From Lachnospiraceae bacterium (GTDB taxonomy: Bacteria; Bacillota_A; Clostridia; Lachnospirales; Lachnospiraceae), in the NCBI GenBank assembly GCA_017416055.1, contig JAFQDI010000239.1:1-24246 (forward strand): DNA of 24,246 bases, written 5' to 3'. Below are positions 8,098 through 17,227 of this stretch, in pieces. Position numbers and translations under genes: made by a program. The notes below the pieces were generated by a model. It searched no databases. It was not told where the DNA came from and worked only from the letters and a program-made list of their open reading frames with translations. Each line of letters begins with the position of its first letter. Position 1 is the first letter of the stretch.

Positions 8098-9543
8098 ATG
8101 AAACGAAAAAAAATATTGTCACTGATCCTGGTGTTGATGCTTACCCTCACTGCACTGGCAGGCTGTGGAGATGGACAGCAGGGTGACAAAAACACAGAAG
8201 GTGCAAACCAGCAGACCGGCGGCTCGGACGTTGGCGGCGATGAGACCAAAGCTCCGGTTGAGGGTGATGGGAAAATCGTTTTTATGGGTTGGACTAATGC
8301 CACTGAGAAGCGTGCATACCAGAAAGCGATCGAACAGTTCGAGGAACTATACGACTGCGAGGTTGAGTATGTACCGGTTGGCGTAAACGAGTACAAGACC
8401 AAGTTGACGTCCATGCTCAGCGCTGATGCGATGAGCGGCGAGTGCAGTGCAGATGTATTTTATATTCCTTATGGAATGACCTGGAATCTGGCGGTCAGCG
8501 GCCACATTGAAAATCTGCAGCCCTATGTGGATGCGGACGAAGCATTCAATATGGAGGATTACTGGTTTGATGCGGGATATGCACAGTATATGTTCAACAT
8601 GAAGGATGATATTGTGGGAGAGGGAGATCTATACGCATTTCCGAAGGACGTAGGCCCTTGGGGATTGGTGTACAATAAGACTCTGTTCGCACAATACGGT
8701 ATCGAAGCCCCCACCTGGGAAAATCCTTGGACTTGGGATGATTTGATTGCGTTGGCGGATAAGGTGGATAACCGAAACGGTGATCTCAGCGTGAAACGCG
8801 ATACCTGGCTGCTTGGCGGTGCTGACATTGAGCAGGTGGTCTATTCTTATGGTGCGTCCTATTTGTCAGAAGACAGAAAAAGTATTGCCATTGACACACC
8901 GGAATTCAAGGCTGCGATCCAAAAGATTGTTGATATGATTAAAGCCAGTGTTACTCCTAACTCGGATGAGGTTTCTGCGCTTGATCCTTATACCCGTTGG
9001 GTAAACGGCAAGATCGGTATCTACTATGGCGGTCCTTGGGATATTGTGACTTACACCGACTATCTGAATTTTGAGTGGGATTATCTACCGTTGATTGCTG
9101 GCCCTAACGGGAAACAGATGACCACTTGGGGATACATGGGCTTGGGTGTGAGCTCCAGAAGTACCGACAAGGAATTGGCTTACGAGTTTGCAAAGTTCCT
9201 TTCTACCAACGAGGATTGTCAGCGTCAGTTGTACAAGATGGGACAGATCGTTCCCAATATCATTTCCATGGCAAAGGGAGAATTTGTTGAATTCTATGCA
9301 AATGCCCAGCCTGGTGTAGAGGCATGGATCAAGATTTTGGAGGAGCACGGCCATTCCGAGGAGCAGTTTCTGACACCTTCTAATTCTTGGTATGACCCGT
9401 TCACATCATTGATTGGAAAGGTCTTTGAGGGAAGTATGACCGTCGATGATTTTGTGGCTCAGGTTCAGCCGGAAATGCAGAAAGAACTGGATATCGGTTG
9501 GAATGAGTTGGCAGAGTTAAAGAAACAAGTTAATCTGGAATAA
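8098..9543 (+). CDS. ABC transporter sugar-binding lipoprotein (family 1)
   Basis: Extracellular solute-binding protein of 481 residues anchored by lipid. The signal ends in the lipobox LAGC (Cys23), followed by a flexible GDGQQGDKNTEG linker and then a family 1 (MalE-like) fold starting with KIVFMGWTNATEKRAYQKAI. Conserved-looking pieces include FYIPYGMTWNL, YAFPKDVGPWGLVYNKTLF and the GKIGIYYGGPW region. The start is the ATG at 8098, 7 bases after AAGGAGG (8084-8090); a TTG one codon earlier is ignored. Family 1 proteins usually bind oligosaccharides or glycosides and deliver them to a two-permease channel, here the next two genes. A strong hairpin after the stop probably keeps its transcript level higher than that of the permeases. 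Confidence 0.94.
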   Translation: MKRKKILSLILVLMLTLTALAGCGDGQQGDKNTEGANQQTGGSDVGGDETKAPVEGDGKIVFMGWTNATEKRAYQKAIEQFEELYDCEVEYVPVGVNEYKTKLTSMLSADAMSGECSADVFYIPYGMTWNLAVSGHIENLQPYVDADEAFNMEDYWFDAGYAQYMFNMKDDIVGEGDLYAFPKDVGPWGLVYNKTLFAQYGIEAPTWENPWTWDDLIALADKVDNRNGDLSVKRDTWLLGGADIEQVVYSYGASYLSEDRKSIAIDTPEFKAAIQKIVDMIKASVTPNSDEVSALDPYTRWVNGKIGIYYGGPWDIVTYTDYLNFEWDYLPLIAGPNGKQMTTWGYMGLGVSSRSTDKELAYEFAKFLSTNEDCQRQLYKMGQIVPNIISMAKGEFVEFYANAQPGVEAWIKILEEHGHSEEQFLTPSNSWYDPFTSLIGKVFEGSMTVDDFVAQVQPEMQKELDIGWNELAELKKQVNLE

Positions 9544-9593
9544 ATTACGGATGAACTAAAACGATAAGTTAGGTTGGAATCCTGACGAAGCAA

Positions 9594-9638
9594 TTTCGCC
9601 CGGCCACCTGGGCATGGTCCCATGTGGGCCGGGCGAAA
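9594..9638 (+). promoter_or_regulatory. GC-rich intercistronic hairpin after the binding-protein gene
   Basis: A perfect 12-bp stem, TTTCGCCCGGCC (9594-9605) with GGCCGGGCGAAA (9627-9638), encloses a region that can form a further CATGG/CCATG pairing. It is much richer in GC than its surroundings. No T run follows on either strand, so it is not a standard intrinsic terminator. Position and strength suit an RNA-stabilising or processing element that protects the 3' end of the upstream binding-protein message, as known from maltose-type operons. Confidence 0.75.
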
Positions 9639-9663
9639 AACATAATGATGGAGTGATAAAGGA

Positions 9664-10545
9664 ATGAGACTTAATCGTAAAGAAGAGCGTACTGCATGGC
9701 TTTTTGTTCTTCCGATCATGTTGCTTTTGATATGCTTTTTGTTTGCCCCGTTGGCTGCATCTCTGGTGATTAGTTTCATGCGCTGGAATGTGCTTACTGC
9801 TCCGACGTTTACGGGATTAAATAACTTTAAAGAGATTTTTACTGATCCGGTGTTTTATAAGAGTCTGGGAAACACCTTTTATCTGATGATCGGAGTTCCC
9901 ATAGGCATGGTATTTTCGTTTATGGCGGCGGTTGCTTTGAATCGGAAAATGCCCATGTCTACACTGTTTAAGGTGATTTTGTACCTGCCTGCGGTTACCA
10001 ACGGAATTGCAATGGCGATCGCATGGAGATGGATCTTTAATGTGGAATATGGTCCGATCAATCAGTTTTTAGAGTGGATCGGTTTGACAGACTTGCCCAA
10101 TTGGCTCAATGATGAGCACTATATTAAGCCGGCGTATATTATTATGGGAATCTGGGGCGGTCTTGGAAATACAATGCTGTTTTATCTTGCCAGCCTAAAA
10201 AGTATTGACCAAACCTATTACGAGGCAGCAAAATTGGATGGGGCAAACGGTTTCCAGTGTGTGCGCCATATTACCGTCCCCTTGGTATCTCCGATTACGT
10301 TTTATATACTGATTTGCGGAGTGATTGGAGGTCTGCAGATGTTTGGCTCTGTTTATGTGATGACCCCCGGCGGAGGAATCAATCGGAGCGCATACACGAT
10401 CGTGTACTATATCTGGGACAAGGGTATGGCCGATCAGAGAATGGGCGTTGCCTGTGCGGCAGCCTGGGTGCTCGGCATACTCACCATTATCATTACGATG
10501 GTTCAGTTTAAGGTTAGAGATAAGTGGGTAAAGGAGGTGCAGTAG
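9664..10545 (+). CDS. ABC sugar transporter permease, MalF/UgpA type
   Basis: Membrane subunit of 293 residues with six predicted hydrophobic segments. It starts with the usual cytoplasmic leader and AWLFVLPIMLLLICFLFAPL. The EAA loop that docks the ATPase is clear at about residues 187-207 (EAAKLDGANGFQCVRHITVP). GGAG at 9650-9653 serves as ribosome binding site. It is followed one base after its stop by the second permease, and both form the channel for the upstream binding protein. No ATPase gene is present in the window. This is common for CUT1-type importers in Firmicutes, which share an MsmK-like ATPase encoded elsewhere. Confidence 0.94.
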   Translation: MRLNRKEERTAWLFVLPIMLLLICFLFAPLAASLVISFMRWNVLTAPTFTGLNNFKEIFTDPVFYKSLGNTFYLMIGVPIGMVFSFMAAVALNRKMPMSTLFKVILYLPAVTNGIAMAIAWRWIFNVEYGPINQFLEWIGLTDLPNWLNDEHYIKPAYIIMGIWGGLGNTMLFYLASLKSIDQTYYEAAKLDGANGFQCVRHITVPLVSPITFYILICGVIGGLQMFGSVYVMTPGGGINRSAYTIVYYIWDKGMADQRMGVACAAAWVLGILTIIITMVQFKVRDKWVKEVQ

Positions 10546-10546
10546 G

Positions 10547-11410
10547 ATGAAATTAGAACGTTTTCGAACAAAAAGTTTTAATCGCAAATTCACTACGACT
10601 GTGATTGTGATCATCATGCTGGGCTTGTCAGCGGTGATGCTGTTGCCCTACTTGATCATGCTCTCCAACTCATTGAAGCTGCCGAGAGAGCTGTTTACAG
10701 AGACTCTTGAACTGATTCCGCCCACATGGCAGTGGAAGAATTATTACCGCATCCTCTTTGAAGAGGATATGATGAAGAGTGTGCTTAATACCTGTAAGAT
10801 ATTGATTTGGGTATTGCCGATCGGACTGTTCACCACCAGTCTTGCCGCATTTGCGTTTGCCAAGATGCGTTTCCGTGGAAGCAAGATTATGTTTGCATTG
10901 CTCCTTGCTACTATGATGATCCCGGGAACCGTAACCATGTTTCCTACCTTTTTATTTTGGACCATGATCGGGCTTCGCGACAGCTATGTTCCGTTGATTC
11001 TGCCCGGATGTCTCGGAAATATCTCCGCGATGTTCTTTATCGTCCAGTATTTGAAGAGTCTGCCGAATTCCATGATAGAGAGTGCGAAGATTGAGGGGGC
11101 GTCCTACTTCCGAATCTATTTACATATCATTTTTCCGTTGTGCAAAGGCGCAATTGCAACGCAGGCGCTGCTTTGGCTGATGGCGATTTGGAATGATCTG
11201 TTGGGACCGATCCTGTATCTGGATTCCCCGAAGAAGTACCCGTTGACCCCGTTTTTGGCCTCGCTTAACACGCAGGATAGCTCTATGGCCTCCGTGCCGG
11301 TGATGTGTGCCGGAGCGGTTTGTGCATCGATTCCTTTGATACTGCTTTATTTAATCTTTAACAAGCAGGTCATCAACTCCCTTTCTCTCACAGGAGGTGT
11401 GAAAGAGTAA
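10547..11410 (+). CDS. ABC sugar transporter permease, MalG type
   Basis: Second channel subunit, 287 residues with about six membrane segments. It opens with a basic leader and an IMLGLSAVMLLPYLIMLSNSLK segment typical of the MalG/carbohydrate permease-2 group. The EAA loop lies at about residues 178-199 (ESAKIEGASYFRIYLHIIFP). AAGGAGG (10531-10537) sits inside the end of the previous gene, 9 bases from the ATG, so the two permeases are probably translated together. The C terminus FNKQVINSLSLTGGVKE is of the kind usual in this group. It is followed two bases later by a URO-D-family gene in the same operon. Confidence 0.94.
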   Translation: MKLERFRTKSFNRKFTTTVIVIIMLGLSAVMLLPYLIMLSNSLKLPRELFTETLELIPPTWQWKNYYRILFEEDMMKSVLNTCKILIWVLPIGLFTTSLAAFAFAKMRFRGSKIMFALLLATMMIPGTVTMFPTFLFWTMIGLRDSYVPLILPGCLGNISAMFFIVQYLKSLPNSMIESAKIEGASYFRIYLHIIFPLCKGAIATQALLWLMAIWNDLLGPILYLDSPKKYPLTPFLASLNTQDSSMASVPVMCAGAVCASIPLILLYLIFNKQVINSLSLTGGVKE

Positions 11411-11411
11411 T

Positions 11412-12449
11412 ATGAACGCAAACGTATACGAAATCCTTAACGATCCGAATTTGATTGCCAGAAAAGAAAAGATTTTTGCACGTCTGCAGGATTTTTATGA
11501 CGGAAAGCAGACAGAGAAGACGTTGAATTTGAATGGAACGGTGTTTTTTCCTCAGGGAGTAGATCCCTACACAGAGCCGGAGAAATGGGTGGATGCTGCA
11601 TTGACCATGATGGCGGAACATGCTGAGAGAATCTCTGCCGACGAGGAGATGCTTCGTCCTCTGTGCGTTGAGTTCGGTCCTTACGGTGTGCACTTTGTGG
11701 ACAAGATTTTGGGTGCCGAGGTGGGGAATGTGGACGGACAGTGGTACTGCAAGGCACTGAAAAAAGAGGTTGGCACGCTTGAGATGCCAGACATGGAAAA
11801 TAATCCCACGTTTGCTCTGGCACGACGCATTGCGGAGCGTTTTCTGGAGCATAATGTGAAATTGCCGATCTTTGGACTTCCCACCATTGCCAGTCCGCTG
11901 AATGTGATCGTCAATCTTTACGGGGGTGAGGTGTTCTACGCATTTTTTGAGGATGAAGAAGCGGTCAGACATGATCTGCGGATCATCACCGATGTGCAGA
12001 AGCAGATTCATCAGTGGTATCGGGACCGTATTCCGGAGAATCAGCTTCAGCCGGTGGTTTCCTGGGAGCGTACACAGCCTTATGGCTGCGGTCAGATTTG
12101 TGGCTGCAGTACACAGATGCTTTCCCCCGACCTTTATGAGGCATTTGTGAAGGATCTGGACGATGAGTTGCTCGGTGTATATCCGAAGCCAGGAATGATC
12201 CATCTCTGTGGTTCTCATGCACAGCACATTCCGCTGTTTGCATCAATGAAAAATTTGAAAACGTTGCAGTTGCACAATCGTGCAGCGGAGGATCTGAAAC
12301 TTTATCTGGAGGGGTTGCGCCCGGATCAGAAAATCTATGTGAACTGTTGTGAGGAAATGCCTTACGAACAGGCTTTTGAGATCAGTGGCGGACATCGCGT
12401 TGTGTTTGTCGGTGAATATGCGCCGAGACAGACGAAGGAGAGCAAATGA
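11412..12449 (+). CDS. Divergent URO-D-fold protein, candidate corrinoid methyltransferase, copy 1
   Basis: Protein of 345 residues with features of the uroporphyrinogen decarboxylase (URO-D) superfamily, which also holds the zinc-dependent corrinoid methyltransferases MtaA, MtbA and CmuA. The methyltransferase-like metal site is suggested by His264-x-Cys266 in GMIHLCGSHAQHI and Cys312/Cys313 in VNCCEEM, spaced like the H-x-C...C site of MtaA. A second Cys cluster, C226-x3-C230-x-C232 (GCGQICGCSTQ), is distinctive; from memory it recurs in URO-D-like proteins of sugar-use loci. It is unlikely to be a heme enzyme, since no other heme gene is near. It lies between sugar permeases and GH43 genes and its stop overlaps the GH43 start (ATGA, 12446-12449). 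A role as methyl-ether methyltransferase for a sugar or glycoside is inferred. Confidence 0.8.
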   Translation: MNANVYEILNDPNLIARKEKIFARLQDFYDGKQTEKTLNLNGTVFFPQGVDPYTEPEKWVDAALTMMAEHAERISADEEMLRPLCVEFGPYGVHFVDKILGAEVGNVDGQWYCKALKKEVGTLEMPDMENNPTFALARRIAERFLEHNVKLPIFGLPTIASPLNVIVNLYGGEVFYAFFEDEEAVRHDLRIITDVQKQIHQWYRDRIPENQLQPVVSWERTQPYGCGQICGCSTQMLSPDLYEAFVKDLDDELLGVYPKPGMIHLCGSHAQHIPLFASMKNLKTLQLHNRAAEDLKLYLEGLRPDQKIYVNCCEEMPYEQAFEISGGHRVVFVGEYAPRQTKESK

Positions 12450-14878
12450 AAATGAAAAGATGGATTGCCTTCCTGCTGGCTATGGTCCTTTGTCTTGGCC
12501 TTTCAGCCTGCCGGAGAAACGAAAATGATGAGAATGCGCCTATCACAGAGTGGAAGACAAAGGTGCCAAAACTCAATGTAGAAGACGAAATCTCTGATGA
12601 TGAGACGTACAAAAACTATATGGTATTGGAAGAGGAGTGGGAGGCTTATGGCATCGGTGATCCCCACATTATGAAGTACAACGGTATGTATTATCTCTAT
12701 GTCAGCACCAAGGGAAGAGAGCAAGGAATCAAGATGTGGTGCAGCGAGAATACGTATGACTGGGAGTACTGTGGGATTATTGCGAAGGATCAGGATGCGA
12801 CCTATATCGCCTACTCTCCCAAGGTGTACTATTGGAACGGTGTGTTTTATCTCTACACCACATCCCACGGGCAGGGACTCCGCATTCTGACATCGGATTC
12901 CCCGACGGGACCGTTTGTGGAAGTGACCGAGGGTCCCAGCCACGATTGTATTGATGCAACGATTTTTATCGACGATGACGGACAGTGGTACATGGGACAT
13001 GGCTGTGATATCAGCGGAGTGGAATTTCATAAGATGTCCAGTCCTTTGGTGGTAGAAGAAGATGGTTTCTGGCCCGGACTGGTTGCCAGCGGAACCGAAG
13101 GCAATTACTGGTCCGAGACCGGACAGATTTTTAAACGGGATGACACCTACTTTGCATTTTTCTCCGGAAACCATGTGGCAAATGACGCATACCGCACCAT
13201 GTGGGCGAGCAGTTCTTCTGTATTGTCAGGATATACCACGGGTGAGCGTCCGCTGCTGACGGGAACTTATGGAGAGATTAGAGGAACCGGTTGCGGATTG
13301 GTGTTCCCCGGAGCAGATCTGGTCAGCGACTACGTGGTGTATCATAATCTGCTTTCACCCAAAGGACCTCTTCGTCAGATGAATATTGAACGGCTTTCCT
13401 ACAATGGAACGGAGATCACGGCGTTTGGCCCTACAGACTATGAGCAGGCAAGGGGAGAGATGCCAACCTATTACGATTTTCTAAAGACAGCGGAAGGTTT
13501 TTCCAACGTATCCTCGGTAAAGAATGGATTTGGCTCCGTGGCGGCCGGAACGATTGCTGAGTATAAGGAGAAGGCAGAGGCAAACTACGTGGCGGAGATG
13601 AATTACCATGCAGGCGGCGGTGTTGCTACCCTTACGTTCTCTTCGGGAAAGGGTAAGTTGGTGATCAAGCCTGACGGAAATATGACATTGACGGTGGGCG
13701 GACAGGAATACACGGCAGATTACAGTGCCTATGTGGCAGATGCAGTCCATATGGTGAAGATCGACTACCGTGATGGAAGACTGCAGGTGTACATCGACGA
13801 GATGCGCAAGTTTGATGTGGAAACTAAGGCTGTCGGTGGAAAACTGGCGTACAGTTTTGAGAAGGACGGCAAGGTCGGATTTACCGCAATAACCGAGATG
13901 AGTTCTTACGATTCCATCGGATCCTGGTATCGGCCTTACGCCGGCAAGTTTTTCGGCAAGGATTACGCGACGGAGTACAGTTCTTCCAAGTTGAAGCTGA
14001 CGGATGGGCTTTATGATGGAACGGCCTTGACCTTAGACAAAAATGATTATGCCCGTTATCGGATCAACGCGGGTGAGAACACATTGTTTAACATGTCGGT
14101 GACCTACCGTGCATCGGTGGATGGAGTGCTGGCAGCGGTGAGTGACGATGGATCTGTGACCGACGGCTTTAAGTTCACCTCCACCGATGGAAAGTATGTG
14201 GAAGGTGTTCTGCACAACATCCCTCTGGGCGAGTACTACGACATGCTTACCTTGAGCGTTTTGAAAGGCTCTGCTGACATCTATGCATTCCGTCTTTACC
14301 CGGTTGAGAAAGTGGGTGGAGAGCGCACGATCAGCACAATCGGCAACTATGGATTTACCATGATGGATGGTATGTGGAGTGCTGAAGATGGAAAGATCAA
14401 CAGCACGATTGATCTGGCAGTTGACCGCGGAAATCTGCTCTACGGAAGCGAAAACTGGGGAGAATACGAGGTCGAGGTAAAAATCACCCTCGACGAAAAA
14501 TCCTACGGAAAAGTGGGAATTTTGCTTCGCATGGCAAACAGTGCGGAAATTACCCGTTCGAAGCATGCAATCTACGGAAATAATGATCAAGGCTACGTGG
14601 TTTATTTTACCGACGATGGAACCATAGCAATTGATAAACACAATTATAACTCTGAGACGGTAGCCAAAGAGAAGAAATATCTAGCTGATCCGTTTGCGCA
14701 GGTAACCCTGAAGGTAAAAGCCTGCGGTAATACGCTGACCGTATATGCGAACGGAGAACAGGTGCTCAGCTACACAGACAATACAGCACCTTATTTGACC
14801 GGCAAGGTGGGGTTATATACGGAGTGCTCGGCGGCTGTGTATGAAGAATTTAAGGTAAAAGGTCTGTCAGATGACTGA
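12446..14878 (+). CDS. Surface lipoprotein glycoside hydrolase family 43 with C-terminal beta-sandwich domains
   Basis: Multidomain exported enzyme of 810 residues. The signal peptide ends in lipobox LSAC (Cys22). The five-bladed GH43 propeller spans about residues 52-340, with catalytic base Asp72 (GIGDPHIMKYNG), the pKa-tuning Asp170 (CIDATIFIDDDGQWYM) and general acid Glu224 (WSETGQIF). Three beta-rich regions follow: about 350-480 (HMVKIDYRDGRLQVYIDEM), about 490-640 (CBM-like, ending ADIYAFRLYPVE) and about 645-805, a lectin-like module resembling LamG/DUF1080. GH43 enzymes usually remove arabinose, xylose or galactose units. The start at 12446 follows AAGGAG by 5 bases and overlaps the URO-D stop. 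Being lipid-anchored, it should act outside the cell, before import through the neighbouring ABC transporter. The exact bond cleaved is unknown. Confidence 0.9.
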   Translation: MKMKRWIAFLLAMVLCLGLSACRRNENDENAPITEWKTKVPKLNVEDEISDDETYKNYMVLEEEWEAYGIGDPHIMKYNGMYYLYVSTKGREQGIKMWCSENTYDWEYCGIIAKDQDATYIAYSPKVYYWNGVFYLYTTSHGQGLRILTSDSPTGPFVEVTEGPSHDCIDATIFIDDDGQWYMGHGCDISGVEFHKMSSPLVVEEDGFWPGLVASGTEGNYWSETGQIFKRDDTYFAFFSGNHVANDAYRTMWASSSSVLSGYTTGERPLLTGTYGEIRGTGCGLVFPGADLVSDYVVYHNLLSPKGPLRQMNIERLSYNGTEITAFGPTDYEQARGEMPTYYDFLKTAEGFSNVSSVKNGFGSVAAGTIAEYKEKAEANYVAEMNYHAGGGVATLTFSSGKGKLVIKPDGNMTLTVGGQEYTADYSAYVADAVHMVKIDYRDGRLQVYIDEMRKFDVETKAVGGKLAYSFEKDGKVGFTAITEMSSYDSIGSWYRPYAGKFFGKDYATEYSSSKLKLTDGLYDGTALTLDKNDYARYRINAGENTLFNMSVTYRASVDGVLAAVSDDGSVTDGFKFTSTDGKYVEGVLHNIPLGEYYDMLTLSVLKGSADIYAFRLYPVEKVGGERTISTIGNYGFTMMDGMWSAEDGKINSTIDLAVDRGNLLYGSENWGEYEVEVKITLDEKSYGKVGILLRMANSAEITRSKHAIYGNNDQGYVVYFTDDGTIAIDKHNYNSETVAKEKKYLADPFAQVTLKVKACGNTLTVYANGEQVLSYTDNTAPYLTGKVGLYTECSAAVYEEFKVKGLSDD

Positions 14879-14891
14879 GCATGATGCTCAG
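14875..14891. repeat. Inverted repeat between the two GH43 genes
   Basis: CTGAGCAT-G-ATGCTCAG forms a near-perfect palindrome that includes the stop of the first GH43 gene and ends three bases before the ribosome binding site GAGGTG (14894-14899) of the second. As RNA it can form a 7-bp stem with a TGA loop. It may tune translation or stability between the paralogues; it has no T run and is not a terminator. Confidence 0.5.
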
Positions 14892-14905
14892 CGCGAGGTG
14901 TTGAT

Positions 14906-17191
14906 ATGAAGAAGATCTCAATGGATGAAACATACCGGAATTACATGACACTGGAAGAGGAGTGGCCCTCCTACGGAATCGGAGATCCCCATATCATGAA
15001 ATACAATGGAATGTACTATCTCTATGTGAGTACATCTTTTCAAACTCAAGGTGTCAAAGTCTGGTGCAGTGAGAACATTTATGATTGGAAGTACTGTGGG
15101 CTGGTTGCGGAGGACCAGCCCGCCACCTGGATTGCCTACTCACCAAAGACGGTGTATTGGAACGGAAAATTCTATCTCTATACCACTCCCCACGGACAAG
15201 GTTTGCATGTGTTAGAGGGAAAAACTCCGCTGGGTCCTTTTGTGGACGTAACCGGAAAAATCCACGAGTGTATTGATGCCAGCGTCTTTATTGATGATGA
15301 CGGTCAGTGGTACATGGGACATGGATGGGCCGGTATTGAGTACCACAAAATGCCAAGTCCTTTGGAGGTGGAGGAAAAGCCTTACACGGCGGGAACTGTT
15401 GCGGACGGAACCAAAGGGAACAACTGGACGGAGACAGGCATGATCTTCAAGCGGGACGGCCGGTATTTCGTCACGTACAGCGGAAATCACGTTGCGGGAA
15501 AATCATATCGCACGCTCTGGGCCAGCAGCGATTCTGTTCTGGAAGGGTATGAGCGAGGCGAACGTCCTTTGTTGACGAATACCGATGGAGATTTGGTTGG
15601 AACCGGTTGCGGTCTGGTGTTTACCGGTCCGGATTTGCTCAGTGACTATGTGGTTTACCACAATTTGATCGCAGCAGGACCGATACGTGGGATGAATATC
15701 GATCGTCTGTCCTACAACGGAGCAGAACTGAATGCTTTTGGACCGACATCCTTTTGGCAGGCGCGTGGGAAGATGCCAACCTACTACGATCGCCTAGTGA
15801 CAGCGGAGAGGTTTACTAACGTGTCCTCAACGAAGGATGGATTTGGTGTCGTGGAAAAACATGTGATCGCCGAGTATCAGGTGGATGCTGAAGCAAATTA
15901 CGTGGCGGAGATGAATTTTAATCCTCATGGGGGAAGTGCAGCGCTTTCGTTCTCTTCAGGAAAGGGAAAACTGTTGATCGGACCGGATGGAAAAATGACG
16001 TTGAGTGTCGATGGAGAGTTCTATTCGGCGGTGTACAGTTTGAACGAGGGTGTGTATGAGCCGAATGCGCTCCATATGGTAAAAATCGATTATCGTTACG
16101 GCAGACTGCAGATACAGCTCGATGAGATGCGCAAGTTCAATGTGAAAGCAGAGGCGGCAGGAGGAAAGCTCGCGTACTGTTTTGAATGTGACGGAGAGAT
16201 CGGATTTACAGCGATTACGGAAATGAGTTCCTATGATGAGGTGAGTGCCGGTTATCGATCTTATTTGGGAAAATTCTTCGCGAAGGATTACGCAAAGGAG
16301 TACAGTTCGCCCAATCTGTCTTTGACCGATGGATTAAGACGGGGTGTATCCTTAAGATTGCAAGCCGGAGAGAAAATAGTTTATCGAATCAATGCCGGCG
16401 AGAATACGAGATTTAATCTGTCGGTCACCTATCGCGCAAGCAAAGAAAGTATCTTAGCTGTAATTGACAAGGATGGTTCCGTGATGGATTCCGCACGAAT
16501 TGATAGCACAGACGGAGTTTATCGGGAAGCAGTGCTGAGTAATATCTCTCTGGGCGAGTATTACGATTTGCTGATGCTTACCGCGCTGGAAGGTTCTGTG
16601 GATATCTATGCGTTCAGACTCTATCCGGTGGAGACGGTAATGAAACAGAAGGTCACGTCCATTCACCGGAACGGATTTACATTGATGGATGGAATGTGGA
16701 GCTGCTGGAATGATCAGATTCGAGTACATAGCGACGCAAAGAGAGAACAGGGAAACCTCATTTATGGAAACAAGAATTGGGCAGATTATCAGGTGGAAGT
16801 GAAGATAACGCTCTCCCCTGAGTCGTCCGGAAAGGCCGGGATTCTGGTGCGCACGGCAAATATTGCACCGATTGCACTGGAAAAGCATATGGTGTTTGCG
16901 TTCAACGACCAGTCTTACTTTGTGTATGTGGATGCGGATGGCAGTGTGGGAATTGATAAACACAATTATAATTGTGCGCAGGTGGCGAAGAAATTCCGAT
17001 ATTTACAGAATCCACAGAGGGAGCTCCATCTGACTGCCTGCGTGGTCGGAAACAGGATAACGGTTTTGATTGACGGCGAGGAAGCAGTTTCTTACACGGA
17101 TCAAGAGGCACCTTATCTGACCGGCAAGGTAGGACTTCATGCTGAGTCTGCTTCAGCGGTATTTGAGGAATTTACCATCAGCCCCTGTTGA
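14906..17191 (+). CDS. Cytoplasmic glycoside hydrolase family 43, paralogue of the lipoprotein enzyme
   Basis: Paralogue of the preceding gene, 761 residues, lacking the signal peptide and linker: its N terminus (DETYRNYMTLEEEW) aligns with residue 52 onward of the lipoprotein. The GH43 residues are kept: Asp27 (GIGDPHIMKYNG), Asp124 (ECIDASVFIDDDGQWYM) and Glu176 (WTETGMIFKRDG). The same series of C-terminal beta-sandwich regions follows and ends in APYLTGKVGLHAESASAVFEEFTI, matching the partner almost word for word. The ATG follows GAGGTG by 6 bases. The pair therefore looks like a duplication that split into an outside and an inside enzyme for the same type of linkage, with import between. 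Retention of all accessory domains in a cytoplasmic enzyme is unusual. Substrate unknown. Confidence 0.9.
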   Translation: MKKISMDETYRNYMTLEEEWPSYGIGDPHIMKYNGMYYLYVSTSFQTQGVKVWCSENIYDWKYCGLVAEDQPATWIAYSPKTVYWNGKFYLYTTPHGQGLHVLEGKTPLGPFVDVTGKIHECIDASVFIDDDGQWYMGHGWAGIEYHKMPSPLEVEEKPYTAGTVADGTKGNNWTETGMIFKRDGRYFVTYSGNHVAGKSYRTLWASSDSVLEGYERGERPLLTNTDGDLVGTGCGLVFTGPDLLSDYVVYHNLIAAGPIRGMNIDRLSYNGAELNAFGPTSFWQARGKMPTYYDRLVTAERFTNVSSTKDGFGVVEKHVIAEYQVDAEANYVAEMNFNPHGGSAALSFSSGKGKLLIGPDGKMTLSVDGEFYSAVYSLNEGVYEPNALHMVKIDYRYGRLQIQLDEMRKFNVKAEAAGGKLAYCFECDGEIGFTAITEMSSYDEVSAGYRSYLGKFFAKDYAKEYSSPNLSLTDGLRRGVSLRLQAGEKIVYRINAGENTRFNLSVTYRASKESILAVIDKDGSVMDSARIDSTDGVYREAVLSNISLGEYYDLLMLTALEGSVDIYAFRLYPVETVMKQKVTSIHRNGFTLMDGMWSCWNDQIRVHSDAKREQGNLIYGNKNWADYQVEVKITLSPESSGKAGILVRTANIAPIALEKHMVFAFNDQSYFVYVDADGSVGIDKHNYNCAQVAKKFRYLQNPQRELHLTACVVGNRITVLIDGEEAVSYTDQEAPYLTGKVGLHAESASAVFEEFTISPC

Positions 17192-17227
17192 CGGGATAGC
17201 GTAACGAAAAAGAGTGGGAGGATTGCA

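Noticed and set aside
9594..9638. Intrinsic terminator after the binding-protein gene
   Set aside because: The stem is strong but neither strand has a T run after it, and the downstream permease genes belong to the same transporter.
11412..12449. True uroporphyrinogen decarboxylase (heme synthesis)
   Set aside because: No other heme or cobalamin synthesis gene is nearby, and the protein has methyltransferase-like H-x-C and Cys sites.
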